From: Brevinema_A sp051649605
Lineage (GTDB): Bacteria; Spirochaetota; Brevinematia; Brevinematales; Brevinemataceae
DNA length: 64,000 nt
Assembly: GCA_051649605.1 (NCBI GenBank)
Contig: JBOFHK010000002.1
Span: forward strand, 144,629-208,628
Reading direction: 5' to 3'
Program-made: the position numbers and the translations under genes
Notes under the pieces: generated by a model
The model's input: only the letters and a program-made list of their open reading frames with translations
Told to the model about the DNA's origin: nothing
Databases searched by the model: none
Shown here: positions 52,858-61,094 of the stretch, one piece after another
How the letters are laid out: each line of letters begins with the position of its first letter
How positions within the stretch are numbered: the stretch's first letter is position 1

Positions 52858-53640
52858 TTAGTTATTTTGAGCCAATTCTTTTGCTAGTGAATCATCTTTA
52901 TGAAGAGTACTATATTCTACCATCTGTTGTAGGATCATATACGCAACATTCTGTTCCGCTTCTTTTTTGGAACGCCCTTTTGCTAAGGCCTCAAAAGAAG
53001 AAACCTGCCCTTTTACAACAAAAATCTTCCCATGATCAGGGCCTTCGGTATCTACAATTGTATAAATAGGATATTCTTTATAGAATTTTATCGATATTTT
53101 TTGTAACTTGGTCTTAGAATCATCAACACCCTCTGTAATTGCAGAGACAATTTTAGACCCCATCATGGTATTAACAAATTCTCGACTTTTCTTAAAACCA
53201 TGCTGTAAAAAAATCACCGCCAATGTCGATTCAAAAATATCACATAGCACTTTTTCTTGAGCTCTTTTATCTTTTAGGCGTTCTCCTTTTCCCAGTTGAA
53301 CTACTTTTAAAAGATCAAGTTGGTCCGCTAACTCAGAAAGTGTTTTTTCATTGACAAGACCAGATTTTAGCTGAGACATTTTACCTTCTGATAGTTCTGG
53401 GAAATCGTTAAATAAAATATCTGCCAAACATAGCCCTAAAACCGAATCTCCGAGAAACTCTAACCGTTCATAGGAAAAAGAATTCTTATTATTAATACAA
53501 GAAATATGCATTAATGCCAATTCCCATAATGAATAATCAGTAATAGGGATATGATACTGTTGACTATGTTGTTTTAGTGTTTGTTTTCTCTGTTCAGAAA
53601 TCTCTGGAGTATTATATTTTTTTAAATGCCAAGGAAACAT
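52858..53640 (-). CDS. rnc: Ribonuclease III
   Basis: 260 residues. The nuclease signature YERLEFLGDSVLGLCLA carries the metal-binding Glu/Asp, and CDIFESTLAVIFLQHG the second acidic pair. A double-stranded-RNA-binding domain (about 185-255, YTIVDTEGPDHGKIFVVKG, SKKEAEQNVAYMIL) ends the protein. It processes rRNA precursors. ATG 53640 has GGTGG 5 bases upstream and lies 29 bases inside fabF, so the two are translationally coupled. Confidence 0.93.
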   Translation of the reverse strand: MFPWHLKKYNTPEISEQRKQTLKQHSQQYHIPITDYSLWELALMHISCINNKNSFSYERLEFLGDSVLGLCLADILFNDFPELSEGKMSQLKSGLVNEKTLSELADQLDLLKVVQLGKGERLKDKRAQEKVLCDIFESTLAVIFLQHGFKKSREFVNTMMGSKIVSAITEGVDDSKTKLQKISIKFYKEYPIYTIVDTEGPDHGKIFVVKGQVSSFEALAKGRSKKEAEQNVAYMILQQMVEYSTLHKDDSLAKELAQNN

Positions 53641-54853
53641 TATGTCCACCAAATCCAAAAGAATTACTTAACGCAATAGATATATTTTTAGTAACTGCTT
53701 GATTTGCTGTATAATTCAAATCGCATTCTGGATCTTGATGATCAATATTAATCGTAGGATGAATAATACTATCCTCCATCATTTTGAAAATAGCAATAGC
53801 TTCTAAAGCTCCCGCCGCACCCAAAGGGTGTCCTAACATTGATTTTGTAGAATTACAATGCACCTTGTAAGCTTGATCACCTAAAGCAAATTTGATTGCT
53901 TTGGTTTCGGCAATATCTCCTAAAGGGGTAGATGTCCCATGCATATTAATCAAATCAATATCTTCTGGCACTAAACCTGCGTTCTTCATCGCAATTTTCA
54001 TTGCCATACCAGCTCCCTCTCCTTCAGGATGAGGAGCAGTAATATGATAGGCATCTGCCGTTGCACCATAAGAGAGAAATTCTCCATAAATCTTGGCTCC
54101 GCGTTTTTTTGCATGCTCATATTCTTCTAAAACTAAAATACCAGCTCCTTCACTCATCACAAATCCATCACGATCTCTATCAAAAGGGCGAGAAGCTTTT
54201 GTTGGCTGATCATTAAAATGTGTTGATAAAGCCCTTGCTTGAATAAATCCAGCCATTCCAAGCGTTGTCAAAGTACATTCTGCACCACCTGCTACCATAA
54301 TATCTGCTTCATTAAGACGAATATGATTAAAAGCCGATACCATAGAATGAGGACCTGTAGCACAAGCAGAGGTTACCGCATAATTGGGTCCTTTAAAATT
54401 ATAAATAATTGATGCATAACCAGCAACAATATCTAAAATCGAAGAAGGAACGAACATCGGTGAAACCCTTTTTGCACCTTTCTCTATGATAGTACAAGCA
54501 TTATCTTGTAATGTCTGTAGCCCACCGATACCAGAGCCTATAGTAACACCAACACGATAAGGATCAGCAATTTTAAAAGTATCTAAACCAGAATCCGATA
54601 CTGCCTGCTTCAATGCAGCGATCCCATACTGTGCATAACGATCCATTCGTAATGCCTGTTTTTTATCGATGTAATCTTCTGGATTAAATGATTTAATCTC
54701 TCCAGCAATTTTTACGGCTAAATCAGCAGTGTCTAAACGTTCAATCTGTGAAATCCCGCTTTTTCCTGATTTAAGATTATCCCAAAATAAATCCACGTGA
54801 TTTCCTAGAGGAGAAATAACACCTACTCCTGTTACTACAACTCTTCGATTCAC
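53612..54853 (-). CDS. fabF: Beta-ketoacyl-ACP synthase II
   Basis: 413 residues, the family length. The active Cys is in VTSACATGPHSM, the two His in NMHGTSTPLGD and SMLGHPLGAAG, and GGMAGFIQARALS and NSFGFGGHN complete the picture. It elongates fatty acids. The start is a GTG with GGAGGA 4 bases upstream; a GTG four codons earlier overlaps that site and is rejected. Note that acpP, normally just upstream, is absent here. Confidence 0.95.
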   Translation of the reverse strand: MNRRVVVTGVGVISPLGNHVDLFWDNLKSGKSGISQIERLDTADLAVKIAGEIKSFNPEDYIDKKQALRMDRYAQYGIAALKQAVSDSGLDTFKIADPYRVGVTIGSGIGGLQTLQDNACTIIEKGAKRVSPMFVPSSILDIVAGYASIIYNFKGPNYAVTSACATGPHSMVSAFNHIRLNEADIMVAGGAECTLTTLGMAGFIQARALSTHFNDQPTKASRPFDRDRDGFVMSEGAGILVLEEYEHAKKRGAKIYGEFLSYGATADAYHITAPHPEGEGAGMAMKIAMKNAGLVPEDIDLINMHGTSTPLGDIAETKAIKFALGDQAYKVHCNSTKSMLGHPLGAAGALEAIAIFKMMEDSIIHPTINIDHQDPECDLNYTANQAVTKNISIALSNSFGFGGHNVSLAFKKI

Positions 54854-54892
54854 ATAATCCTCCACGATTATATTTTTATGTATTTGATTTTA

Positions 54893-55639
54893 TTACATTA
54901 CCATTCCACCGTCAACGGTAATTGTCTGACCAGTAATATAAGAAGATTCCTCTGATGCCAAAAATGTAATTACCGATGCCACTTCATGAGAATGAGCCAT
55001 TCTTTTCATAGGAATTACAGACAAAATTTTTTCTTTTTCGTTCTCTGGGAGAATTTTTGTCATATCTGTCTCAATAAAACCAGGAGCAACAGCGTTAACA
55101 TTCACACCACGTCCAGCCAGCTCTTTAGCGGTTGATTTAGTTAAGGCAATAATACCAGCTTTAGCAGCCGCATAGTTTGCTTGTCCAACATTACCAATAA
55201 GTCCAATAACAGAAGATACATTAATAATCTTTCCAGAACGTTGTTTCATCATAATAGGATACACTGCTTTAATTCCATTAAAAACTCCTTTAAGATGAAC
55301 ATCAATAATCATATCAAAATCTTCTGGAGACATCCGTAGAATTAAATTATCACGCGTAATCCCAGCATTATTTACTAAAATATCGACAGATCCCCACTCT
55401 TCTTTAGTGCGTAGGATCATTTGTTCGACTTCTTGGTAAGAAGTTACATCTGCATTTATTGCCATAACTTTAACGTTATACCTACTAGTAAAGTAAGCAA
55501 TTGATTCTTGTTCGTTATCAAAATGACGAGAGTTTAGAACGATATTCACTCCTTCCGAAGCAAGACGTTCAGCGACCGCCAATCCTATCCCTCGGGATGA
55601 TCCAGTAATAATAGCATTTTTGCCAGAAATTCCTTTCAT
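54893..55639 (-). CDS. fabG: 3-oxoacyl-ACP reductase
   Basis: 248 residues of the short-chain dehydrogenase family: NADPH loop TGSSRGIGLAVAERL, LVNNAGITRDN, catalytic Ser in NVSSVIGLIGNVGQ, Tyr and Lys in ANYAAAKAG, and the C-terminal GQTITVDGGMVM typical of FabG. It reduces the beta-ketoacyl-ACP made by FabF/FabH. A GGAGGTAT ribosome site precedes the ATG. Confidence 0.94.
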   Translation of the reverse strand: MKGISGKNAIITGSSRGIGLAVAERLASEGVNIVLNSRHFDNEQESIAYFTSRYNVKVMAINADVTSYQEVEQMILRTKEEWGSVDILVNNAGITRDNLILRMSPEDFDMIIDVHLKGVFNGIKAVYPIMMKQRSGKIINVSSVIGLIGNVGQANYAAAKAGIIALTKSTAKELAGRGVNVNAVAPGFIETDMTKILPENEKEKILSVIPMKRMAHSHEVASVITFLASEESSYITGQTITVDGGMVM

Positions 55640-55649
55640 GGCATACCTC

Positions 55650-56270
55650 CTACTCTTGATAAATTTCTTTTTTATAATTAAAAAATTCCCTATAGAATAC
55701 TACAATTTCTCGAGGAAATTGAAATTCAAATCTCCCTTGAAAGCCTTTGAAAAAAAATAGGAGAGAATCCGCACTTACAAATAGATCGTTTAGTGTTTGA
55801 AAATCATTATTAGAAATTGTTTTTCTCAATTCCAATTGCATATAGGCTTTTTTATCCATTGTTAGTGTTGCTTCTCGTAAATTAAATTGAAAATCCTTCT
55901 GCCATAGATAAGTATAATATTGATCTGTAACCAACATATCTATTCTCTGATCAAATCCATCATAAGGGGTAATAAGATTAGAAGAATAAATCTTTATCAT
56001 AATATCAATTTTTTGTTCAAAAGTTACTCGATCTCGAGAGAAAACAAAATTTAAATGAAACTCCCCTTGATCGTTGGAAAAATTCATAATATTTTTTTTT
56101 AAAGTAATGGATTCTTTTTTATCAATAAGATCTTTTTTATGTACAAATGCCAATAAAGAATTAGTCATATAGACTATATTGTTTGAATATTTAATCAGTT
56201 CTGGATTATTTAACGGTTCTTGGCTAAAAATTAATATCGGAAACAATAGAAAAATGCTAAAAAGGCTCAT
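55650..56270 (-). CDS. Exported protein of unknown function, paralogue of the next gene
   Basis: 206 residues with a signal peptide (MSLFSIFLLFPILIFS). The last 100 residues align with the C-terminus of the 343-residue protein upstream: (S/Y)LWxK(E/D)F, then a 'KG-xxGxxxF' block (FFKGFQGRFEFQFP here, IVKGSGGTASFNLS there) and a helical end. So the two are tandem paralogues. Overlaps the upstream gene by 14 bases, with the start codon inside it. Placed between fabH and fabG, where fabD often lies, but no acyltransferase motif is seen. Confidence 0.7.
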   Translation of the reverse strand: MSLFSIFLLFPILIFSQEPLNNPELIKYSNNIVYMTNSLLAFVHKKDLIDKKESITLKKNIMNFSNDQGEFHLNFVFSRDRVTFEQKIDIMIKIYSSNLITPYDGFDQRIDMLVTDQYYTYLWQKDFQFNLREATLTMDKKAYMQLELRKTISNNDFQTLNDLFVSADSLLFFFKGFQGRFEFQFPREIVVFYREFFNYKKEIYQE

Positions 56271-57288
56271 TTTCGTTATTTCTCAGAATAGGAAAAACAG
56301 TTTCTTGATCTCTTTTTAATTTACCTCTTGCATAAAGTGTTACTAATTCATGAACGGCTTGAATAAAATGTGAGGAAAGATTAAAAGAAGCAGTTCCCCC
56401 ACTTCCTTTTACAATATATTGAATCTTCTCATTTTTTGTAAAAATATTGTACAATAAACGAATATCTTTTTTTGTAATAGGAATACGATAACCCAAGTAC
56501 CAAACCCTGTCATTATAAGATTGATAATTACTTACTCCATCTAACCCAAATTCTTTCGTCCACAAAGAAGTAAGGTCTTCCCCTAAAATAACGATCGTAA
56601 AGCTTTCTGCTGGATCTCCTGGATCAAACTCATCATTATAATTTGTATTAGAAATCATTTCATTATATTGTTTGACCACTTGATCGTATTGTTTTTTTAA
56701 TATTTCTAAACGAATGAGGTATTCTAATTCTTTATCAGAAATAGTTTCAGAAACACTATCTAATGATCTATTAGAAAGGATATTTTCTGCTTTTAGATTA
56801 AGATGTTTTTGTGAGAGACCCCCCAACAAATTATCAACATCTGGTATCTCATTGTTTTCTAACTCTTCGGGGGTTTCTTCCTCATCATAATAATAGTAAT
56901 ATTCTTCGCTATTATTTTGCTCTTGGAATGTTTGAAAATTACTAAGAGCTTCTTGGTAGATACGATTCTGTTCCGCATAATTTGAAATCACTAGAGAATT
57001 ATCTTCTCTAATTTTCTTTAAAAAATCAAAAGAAGACAAGGGTATCTCAGAAATTAAACGACCTTCTATCACTCCTAAGGTTTCATTTTCTCTCAAGTCG
57101 TAGTTATCGTGGTAAAAAAAAGTAATATTTAATTCTGTTTCTTGATTAGATACAGAAGAACGTACTCCTGTAATCATAGGATTGATTTGTAATCCCACAT
57201 CTTTTCCTTGAATATAAGGAGTAATATTGGCTGATTGAGCATGAGTATAGCTTGTCAACACGAAGAAAAAAAGAATAATTCGGATCAT
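56257..57288 (-). CDS. Exported protein of unknown function, paralogue of the preceding one
   Basis: 343 residues with a signal peptide (MIRIILFFFVLTSYTHA). An N-terminal part of unknown fold leads to a Tyr/Glu-rich low-complexity stretch (SEEYYYYYDEEETPEELE, about 128-145), a coiled-coil-like region (about 165-215) and a C-terminal domain shared with the gene at 55650. Likely periplasmic. It follows fabH by about 30 bases in a transcript of fatty-acid genes. No family assigned. Confidence 0.7.
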   Translation of the reverse strand: MIRIILFFFVLTSYTHAQSANITPYIQGKDVGLQINPMITGVRSSVSNQETELNITFFYHDNYDLRENETLGVIEGRLISEIPLSSFDFLKKIREDNSLVISNYAEQNRIYQEALSNFQTFQEQNNSEEYYYYYDEEETPEELENNEIPDVDNLLGGLSQKHLNLKAENILSNRSLDSVSETISDKELEYLIRLEILKKQYDQVVKQYNEMISNTNYNDEFDPGDPAESFTIVILGEDLTSLWTKEFGLDGVSNYQSYNDRVWYLGYRIPITKKDIRLLYNIFTKNEKIQYIVKGSGGTASFNLSSHFIQAVHELVTLYARGKLKRDQETVFPILRNNENEPF

Positions 57289-57319
57289 TAGTAATATCCT
57301 TAACTATATAGTATAGTAT

Positions 57320-58264
57320 CTAAAACTGTAACAAAGAAGCACCCCACGTGAAGCCTCCACCCAAGGCTGGGCAAGCAACTAGTGAACCTTTTTTTATAGC
57401 ACCATCATTCATTGCATCAACAAGGGCAAGAGGAATTGTTGCACTACTAGTATTACCAAATTTATGAACATTCATATAAGCTTTTTCTACAGGAATCTGT
57501 AAACGTTCTGCCACTGCAGTCATAATACGGGCATTCGCCTGATGGGGAACCAACAAATCAATCTCTTTAATAGATTTTCCAGTTTTTTCACAGACCATCT
57601 GCACTTGCTCTCCCATAATACGAACAGCTTGTCTGAAAACTCCTAATCCATCCATCATAAGAAATTTTTCACCGTTTTCTTGCTCTTCCATATACAATAA
57701 TTCTCCAAATACCCCATCACCCCCAATAATAGTATGAATGATTTCACAGGTTTCTGGATTCTCTTCAACGATAAAAGCGGTTGCCGCATCTCCAAATAAG
57801 ACGCAGGTGTTTCGATCTTTCCAATTAACAATATCACTAAGTTTTTCGGAACAAATACATAAAACCTTTTTGGCTAACCCCGATTTAATATAAGATTCTG
57901 CCGTTGCTAATAAATAAAGAAAGCCCCCACATGCTGGTCCCATATCAAAAGCAGGAATATTTGGGATTTTTAATTCTTTTTGAACCAAGGCAGCTACAGA
58001 AGGAAAACTAATTCTATGTGTCACGGTAGAACAGATAATAAAATCAATATCCTGAGGATTATGAGAAGATTTTTGTAGTAGATCATGGACAGCACTCATC
58101 GCCATATCATAGGTAGTTTCTGTTTTTTCTGCAATATACCGTTCTTTAATACCTGTTCTTGTAGTGATCCATTCATCATTGGTGTCGACAATTTTTGATA
58201 AATCATCATTTGTAAGAACTTTTTTGGGGACATATGTCCCGATATGAGAAATACCTATAGCCAA
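57320..58264 (-). CDS. fabH: Beta-ketoacyl-ACP synthase III
   Basis: About 314 residues. The catalytic triad is visible: Cys in DMGPACGGFLYLL, His in VPHQANARI and Asn in VHKFGNTSSATIP. DTNDEWITTRTGIKERY is the family's N-terminal mark. It starts fatty-acid synthesis by condensing acetyl-CoA with malonyl-ACP. The likely start is a TTG at 58264, 6 bases after AAGGAG; a TTG five codons upstream overlaps that ribosome site. Confidence 0.94.
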   Translation of the reverse strand: MAIGISHIGTYVPKKVLTNDDLSKIVDTNDEWITTRTGIKERYIAEKTETTYDMAMSAVHDLLQKSSHNPQDIDFIICSTVTHRISFPSVAALVQKELKIPNIPAFDMGPACGGFLYLLATAESYIKSGLAKKVLCICSEKLSDIVNWKDRNTCVLFGDAATAFIVEENPETCEIIHTIIGGDGVFGELLYMEEQENGEKFLMMDGLGVFRQAVRIMGEQVQMVCEKTGKSIKEIDLLVPHQANARIMTAVAERLQIPVEKAYMNVHKFGNTSSATIPLALVDAMNDGAIKKGSLVACPALGGGFTWGASLLQF

Positions 58265-58309
58265 AATAAACTCCTTCAACCAAAATTTTAAGAATATAAG
58301 ATTATATTC

Positions 58310-59353
58310 TTATCTTGGATGCTCTAAATCAATCTTGTGATTTTCTTCCATTTTTTGATAAATTTCTGCTAAAATATTATTTTCTATGGTTCGGACACAA
58401 GCATCAATTGCATTTTTAAAAGCAAGTTCTCCCGAAGAACCATGCCCAATTAATACTACTCCCTTAACTCCCAGTAGAGGTGCTCCTCCAAAATATTCTG
58501 GGTCAAGGGCATCTTTGACTTGTTGAAAAGCAGGTTTAGCAAGTAAAGCTCCAAAAAGACTAAAAATACTTTTTTTGAATGCCAATTTTAACATTTGGGA
58601 GAATCCAGAAGCTGTTCCTTCCATAGTTTTGAGTACGATATTGCCTAAAAAACCATCGCATACAATAACATGAGCCTTATGTTTAAAAATTTCTTTCCCT
58701 TCAATATTACCAATAAAATTTAGGTGTTTACTTTGTTTCATTGTTTGATAAGCAGCTCGAGCAAGCTTAGATCCTTTAAACTCTTCTTCGCCAACATTAA
58801 GTAAAGCAACTTTAGGAGCAGGAACATTAACCATTCTTTCGTAATAAATCTGACCCATAATACCAAATTTGACTAAATCTTCTACTGTTGTTTCTGAACT
58901 GGCTCCAACATCTAATAACATTGAAGGAGTACCAGATATTCCTTTAGAAACAAAAGTCGCTAAGGCTGGTTTTTTAACCCCATCAACCCTACGAAGAATT
59001 AAGGAAGAACCAACCACTATTGCCCCAGTATTCCCAGGAGAAAAAAAGGCATCCAGCTCTCCTCTTTTGTGAGCTTCTAAACCAATAACAATACTAGAAT
59101 TTGGTTTCATTTTGATTGCGGAAAGAGGTTCATCTGTCATTGTAATAATATTGTCTGCATGCATAATTGATATATTATCTGGTACTAAAATTTTCATCTG
59201 CTCACAAACTTCATCAAGAAGACGTTGTAATTGTTGTTGATCTCCTATCATGACGATCTCAGCTTGAGGATGAAGGATCGCCCCTGTAAGACTCCCTTTA
59301 ACTAGGAATCTAGGTTTTTTTTCTCCACTAGCAATATCAACACCGATTCTCAT
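58310..59353 (-). CDS. plsX: Phosphate acyltransferase PlsX
   Basis: 347 residues. RIGVDIASGEKKPRFLVKGS opens with the nucleotide-like fold; KPALATFVSKGISGTPSMLL, VALLNVGEEEFKGSKLAR, VCDGFLGNIVLKTMEGTA and GAPLLGVKGVVLIGHGSS match PlsX, which makes acyl-phosphate from acyl-ACP for phospholipid synthesis. The common 'D-x-M-G-G-D' opening is altered (DIASGE). GGAGAGCCT precedes the ATG. rpmF lies upstream, as in most bacteria. Confidence 0.92.
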   Translation of the reverse strand: MRIGVDIASGEKKPRFLVKGSLTGAILHPQAEIVMIGDQQQLQRLLDEVCEQMKILVPDNISIMHADNIITMTDEPLSAIKMKPNSSIVIGLEAHKRGELDAFFSPGNTGAIVVGSSLILRRVDGVKKPALATFVSKGISGTPSMLLDVGASSETTVEDLVKFGIMGQIYYERMVNVPAPKVALLNVGEEEFKGSKLARAAYQTMKQSKHLNFIGNIEGKEIFKHKAHVIVCDGFLGNIVLKTMEGTASGFSQMLKLAFKKSIFSLFGALLAKPAFQQVKDALDPEYFGGAPLLGVKGVVLIGHGSSGELAFKNAIDACVRTIENNILAEIYQKMEENHKIDLEHPR

Positions 59354-59375
59354 AGGCTCTCCATAATTTTAATAA

Positions 59376-59407
59376 TAAAAAACGGAGAGTCTTAGTAAAA
59401 CTCTCCG
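59376..59407 (-). terminator. Terminator/attenuator between rpmF and plsX
   Basis: CGGAGAGT / ACTCTCCG arms (59400-59407 and 59383-59390) with a 9-base loop, followed on the minus strand by TTTTTTATTATT. It lies only 23 bases upstream of the plsX ATG, so the lipid genes probably depend on readthrough or a separate start. Confidence 0.8.
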
Positions 59408-59452
59408 CTCAGTACAATTTTTTTATAAAATCAGTCATCCAAGTAATACAAT

Positions 59453-59644
59453 CTAAGCTTCCATTATTCCAGCAAAAACCTTTCTCCCTTTATATGTCCC
59501 ACAAGAAGAACAAACTCGATGAGGTAGTTTTTGAGCACCGCAAGATTCACAGGTTGATAGGTTTACGGCATCCATTTTATAATAACTGTTGGCACGGCGG
59601 ATACGTGAATGACATTTTGATGTTTTCTTTTTAGGTACACCCAT
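59453..59644 (-). CDS. rpmF: 50S ribosomal protein L32
   Basis: 63 residues, the normal size. GVPKKKTSKCHSRIRRA opens the protein; the zinc ribbon is CESC...CSSC (CESCGAQKLPHRVCSSCG). An AAGGAGA ribosome site and a strong promoter lie upstream. The gene precedes plsX-fab genes, the usual linkage of growth and lipid synthesis. Confidence 0.95.
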   Translation of the reverse strand: MGVPKKKTSKCHSRIRRANSYYKMDAVNLSTCESCGAQKLPHRVCSSCGTYKGRKVFAGIMEA

Positions 59645-59683
59645 GGTAAAATCTCCTTAATAATATATCCAATAATTCCATAT

Positions 59684-59713
59684 ATTATATACTAAAAATC
59701 ATCATCCTGTCAA
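59684..59713 (-). promoter_or_regulatory. Strong sigma-70 promoter of rpmF
   Basis: TTGACA (59713-59708), 18 bases, TATAAT (59689-59684), with both hexamers perfect, about 40 bases before the start. Confidence 0.82.
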
Positions 59714-59735
59714 GTTATCATAAATTTATTTTTAT

Positions 59736-59757
59736 ATTGTATAATATATTATACAAT
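59736..59757. promoter_or_regulatory. 22-base perfect palindrome upstream of the rpmF promoter
   Basis: ATTGTATAATATATTATACAAT reads the same on both strands (59736-59757), 23 bases upstream of the rpmF -35 box and about 105 before the divergent lipoprotein gene. It contains TATAAT on each strand, so it may be a dimeric repressor site or a bidirectional -10. Confidence 0.5.
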
Positions 59758-59863
59758 AATTTTATAGAGATATCAAATATTAAGCCATAAATTTTTATAA
59801 TAATCAATAAATTAGACATTTTAATATTCTTTCATTATTTTAAATATAAATAATGAGGTCATG

Positions 59864-60373
59864 ATGAAACAAAAAATATGCGTATTTATATTATTCGCTT
59901 TTAGTACTTGCTCTATAACAAGTGAAAAAACAACGCCAAACTCTTATTACCCCAGCTTCGTTCATCCAAATATTATTTTTACGCAGGCTCTCTTCAAAAC
60001 AAACTTCTCGGGAGTATACACTGCCAAAAATAATGCCCTTATTGAAGTAGGGCAACATCTATTAAATTTTCAAGACGGGTATTCTATCGAAACATCTTTA
60101 ATCAACCATGAAATGTTTGTTTTTAATATCATCTACACTAATCACACTCTAATAAAAGGAGTAAAAAAAATCATTTTCACCAATGGAGTATGGGATGGAT
60201 ACGCTAATTTTCACACTTTAGAAATTTCAAGCCCAAGCAAAGGATTTCTTAATAACCTTTTAGTCTACTACATTGAAGAACCTAGTAAAGCTTATCTTTG
60301 GAAAGCAAGTATTCAAATCCAAGATAGTAATCTCTTTTTTATGGGAACAAATATCGCCGTCAAAACCCAATAA
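59864..60373 (+). CDS. Lipoprotein of unknown function
   Basis: 169 residues with a lipoprotein signal (KQKICVFILFAFSTC, Cys about 16). The mature part holds beta-rich stretches (LINHEMFVFNIIYTNHTLI, KAYLWKASIQIQDSNLFFMG), with no recognised family. Two ATGs (59861 and 59864); the GAGG is better spaced to the second. Confidence 0.65.
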   Translation: MKQKICVFILFAFSTCSITSEKTTPNSYYPSFVHPNIIFTQALFKTNFSGVYTAKNNALIEVGQHLLNFQDGYSIETSLINHEMFVFNIIYTNHTLIKGVKKIIFTNGVWDGYANFHTLEISSPSKGFLNNLLVYYIEEPSKAYLWKASIQIQDSNLFFMGTNIAVKTQ

Positions 60374-60445
60374 AAATCGTTTGTATGATGCTCTATTTAC
60401 TATATGATCTTTGAAAAGAGCACTTTAATTAGGTAATTAGGGTAG

Positions 60446-60973
60446 TCATTTTGCTGGGGTAAACTCTTCTCGAAACATGCCCATCAAGTGAATATCATGG
60501 TATTTTCCTTTTCGGAAAATTTCTTGTCTGAGGATTCCTTCTTCTTGGAATCCCATTTTTTGATAGAGTTTGGACGCTTTAGTATTAAAAGAAAAATAAT
60601 TTAATTTTATTTTTCTAACGTTCATCTCTTCGAAAAGAAAGACACAGAAAGTGTTCAGTGCATCAGCTCCATAACCTTTATTTTGGTAAGGTTGACCGAT
60701 CCAGATGCCGATTGTTGCGGTTTGGGTTCTGGTATCGTATGTATTAATACCGCACCCTCCGATATATTCACCTTTATACTTCACAATAGCAAAATGATAA
60801 CAAGGTCTTGTAGTAGCATTTTTGATAAATTCTTTTTGTTCATCTAAGGAATAAGGAAGAATCGTATCGGCAATTAATAGAGATTTAATTTCAAAGTTTT
60901 CAATAAGATAATATGATGGTAGAATATCACTTTCTTGGTAGGCTCTAAGAAGGGTTTTTTTTCCATAATACAT
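60446..60973 (-). CDS. GNAT-family acetyltransferase, RimJ/RimL-like
   Basis: 175 residues opening MYYGKKTLLRAYQESDI, the usual RimJ/RimL entry. Motif A reads GIWIGQPYQNKGYGADAL, then NTKASKLYQKMGFQEEGILR. Members acetylate ribosomal proteins or small amines such as spermidine; the substrate is open. ATG 60973 has GAGGGA 6 bases upstream; the frame extends upstream through the promoter. Divergent from lepA. Confidence 0.87.
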   Translation of the reverse strand: MYYGKKTLLRAYQESDILPSYYLIENFEIKSLLIADTILPYSLDEQKEFIKNATTRPCYHFAIVKYKGEYIGGCGINTYDTRTQTATIGIWIGQPYQNKGYGADALNTFCVFLFEEMNVRKIKLNYFSFNTKASKLYQKMGFQEEGILRQEIFRKGKYHDIHLMGMFREEFTPAK

Positions 60974-60998
60974 ATGATTTCCCTCTTTTTTTATTTTT

Positions 60999-61027
60999 AT
61001 TATAATATTTTTGTTCTTAAATAACAA
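60999..61027 (-). promoter_or_regulatory. Sigma-70 promoter of the GNAT gene at 60973
   Basis: TTGTTA (61027-61022), 17 bases, TATAAT (61004-60999). Its -35 box lies 3 bases from the -35 box of the divergent lepA promoter. Confidence 0.65.
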
Positions 61028-61030
61028 TTA

Positions 61031-61059
61031 TTGACAATAAACAGGATATCATGCATAAT
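61031..61059 (+). promoter_or_regulatory. Sigma-70 promoter of lepA
   Basis: TTGACA (61031-61036), 17 bases, CATAAT (61054-61059), about 35 bases before the start. Back to back with the GNAT promoter. Confidence 0.7.
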
Positions 61060-61094
61060 GGTAGGATATTAACAAGAGGGAGAACATATTTTTG

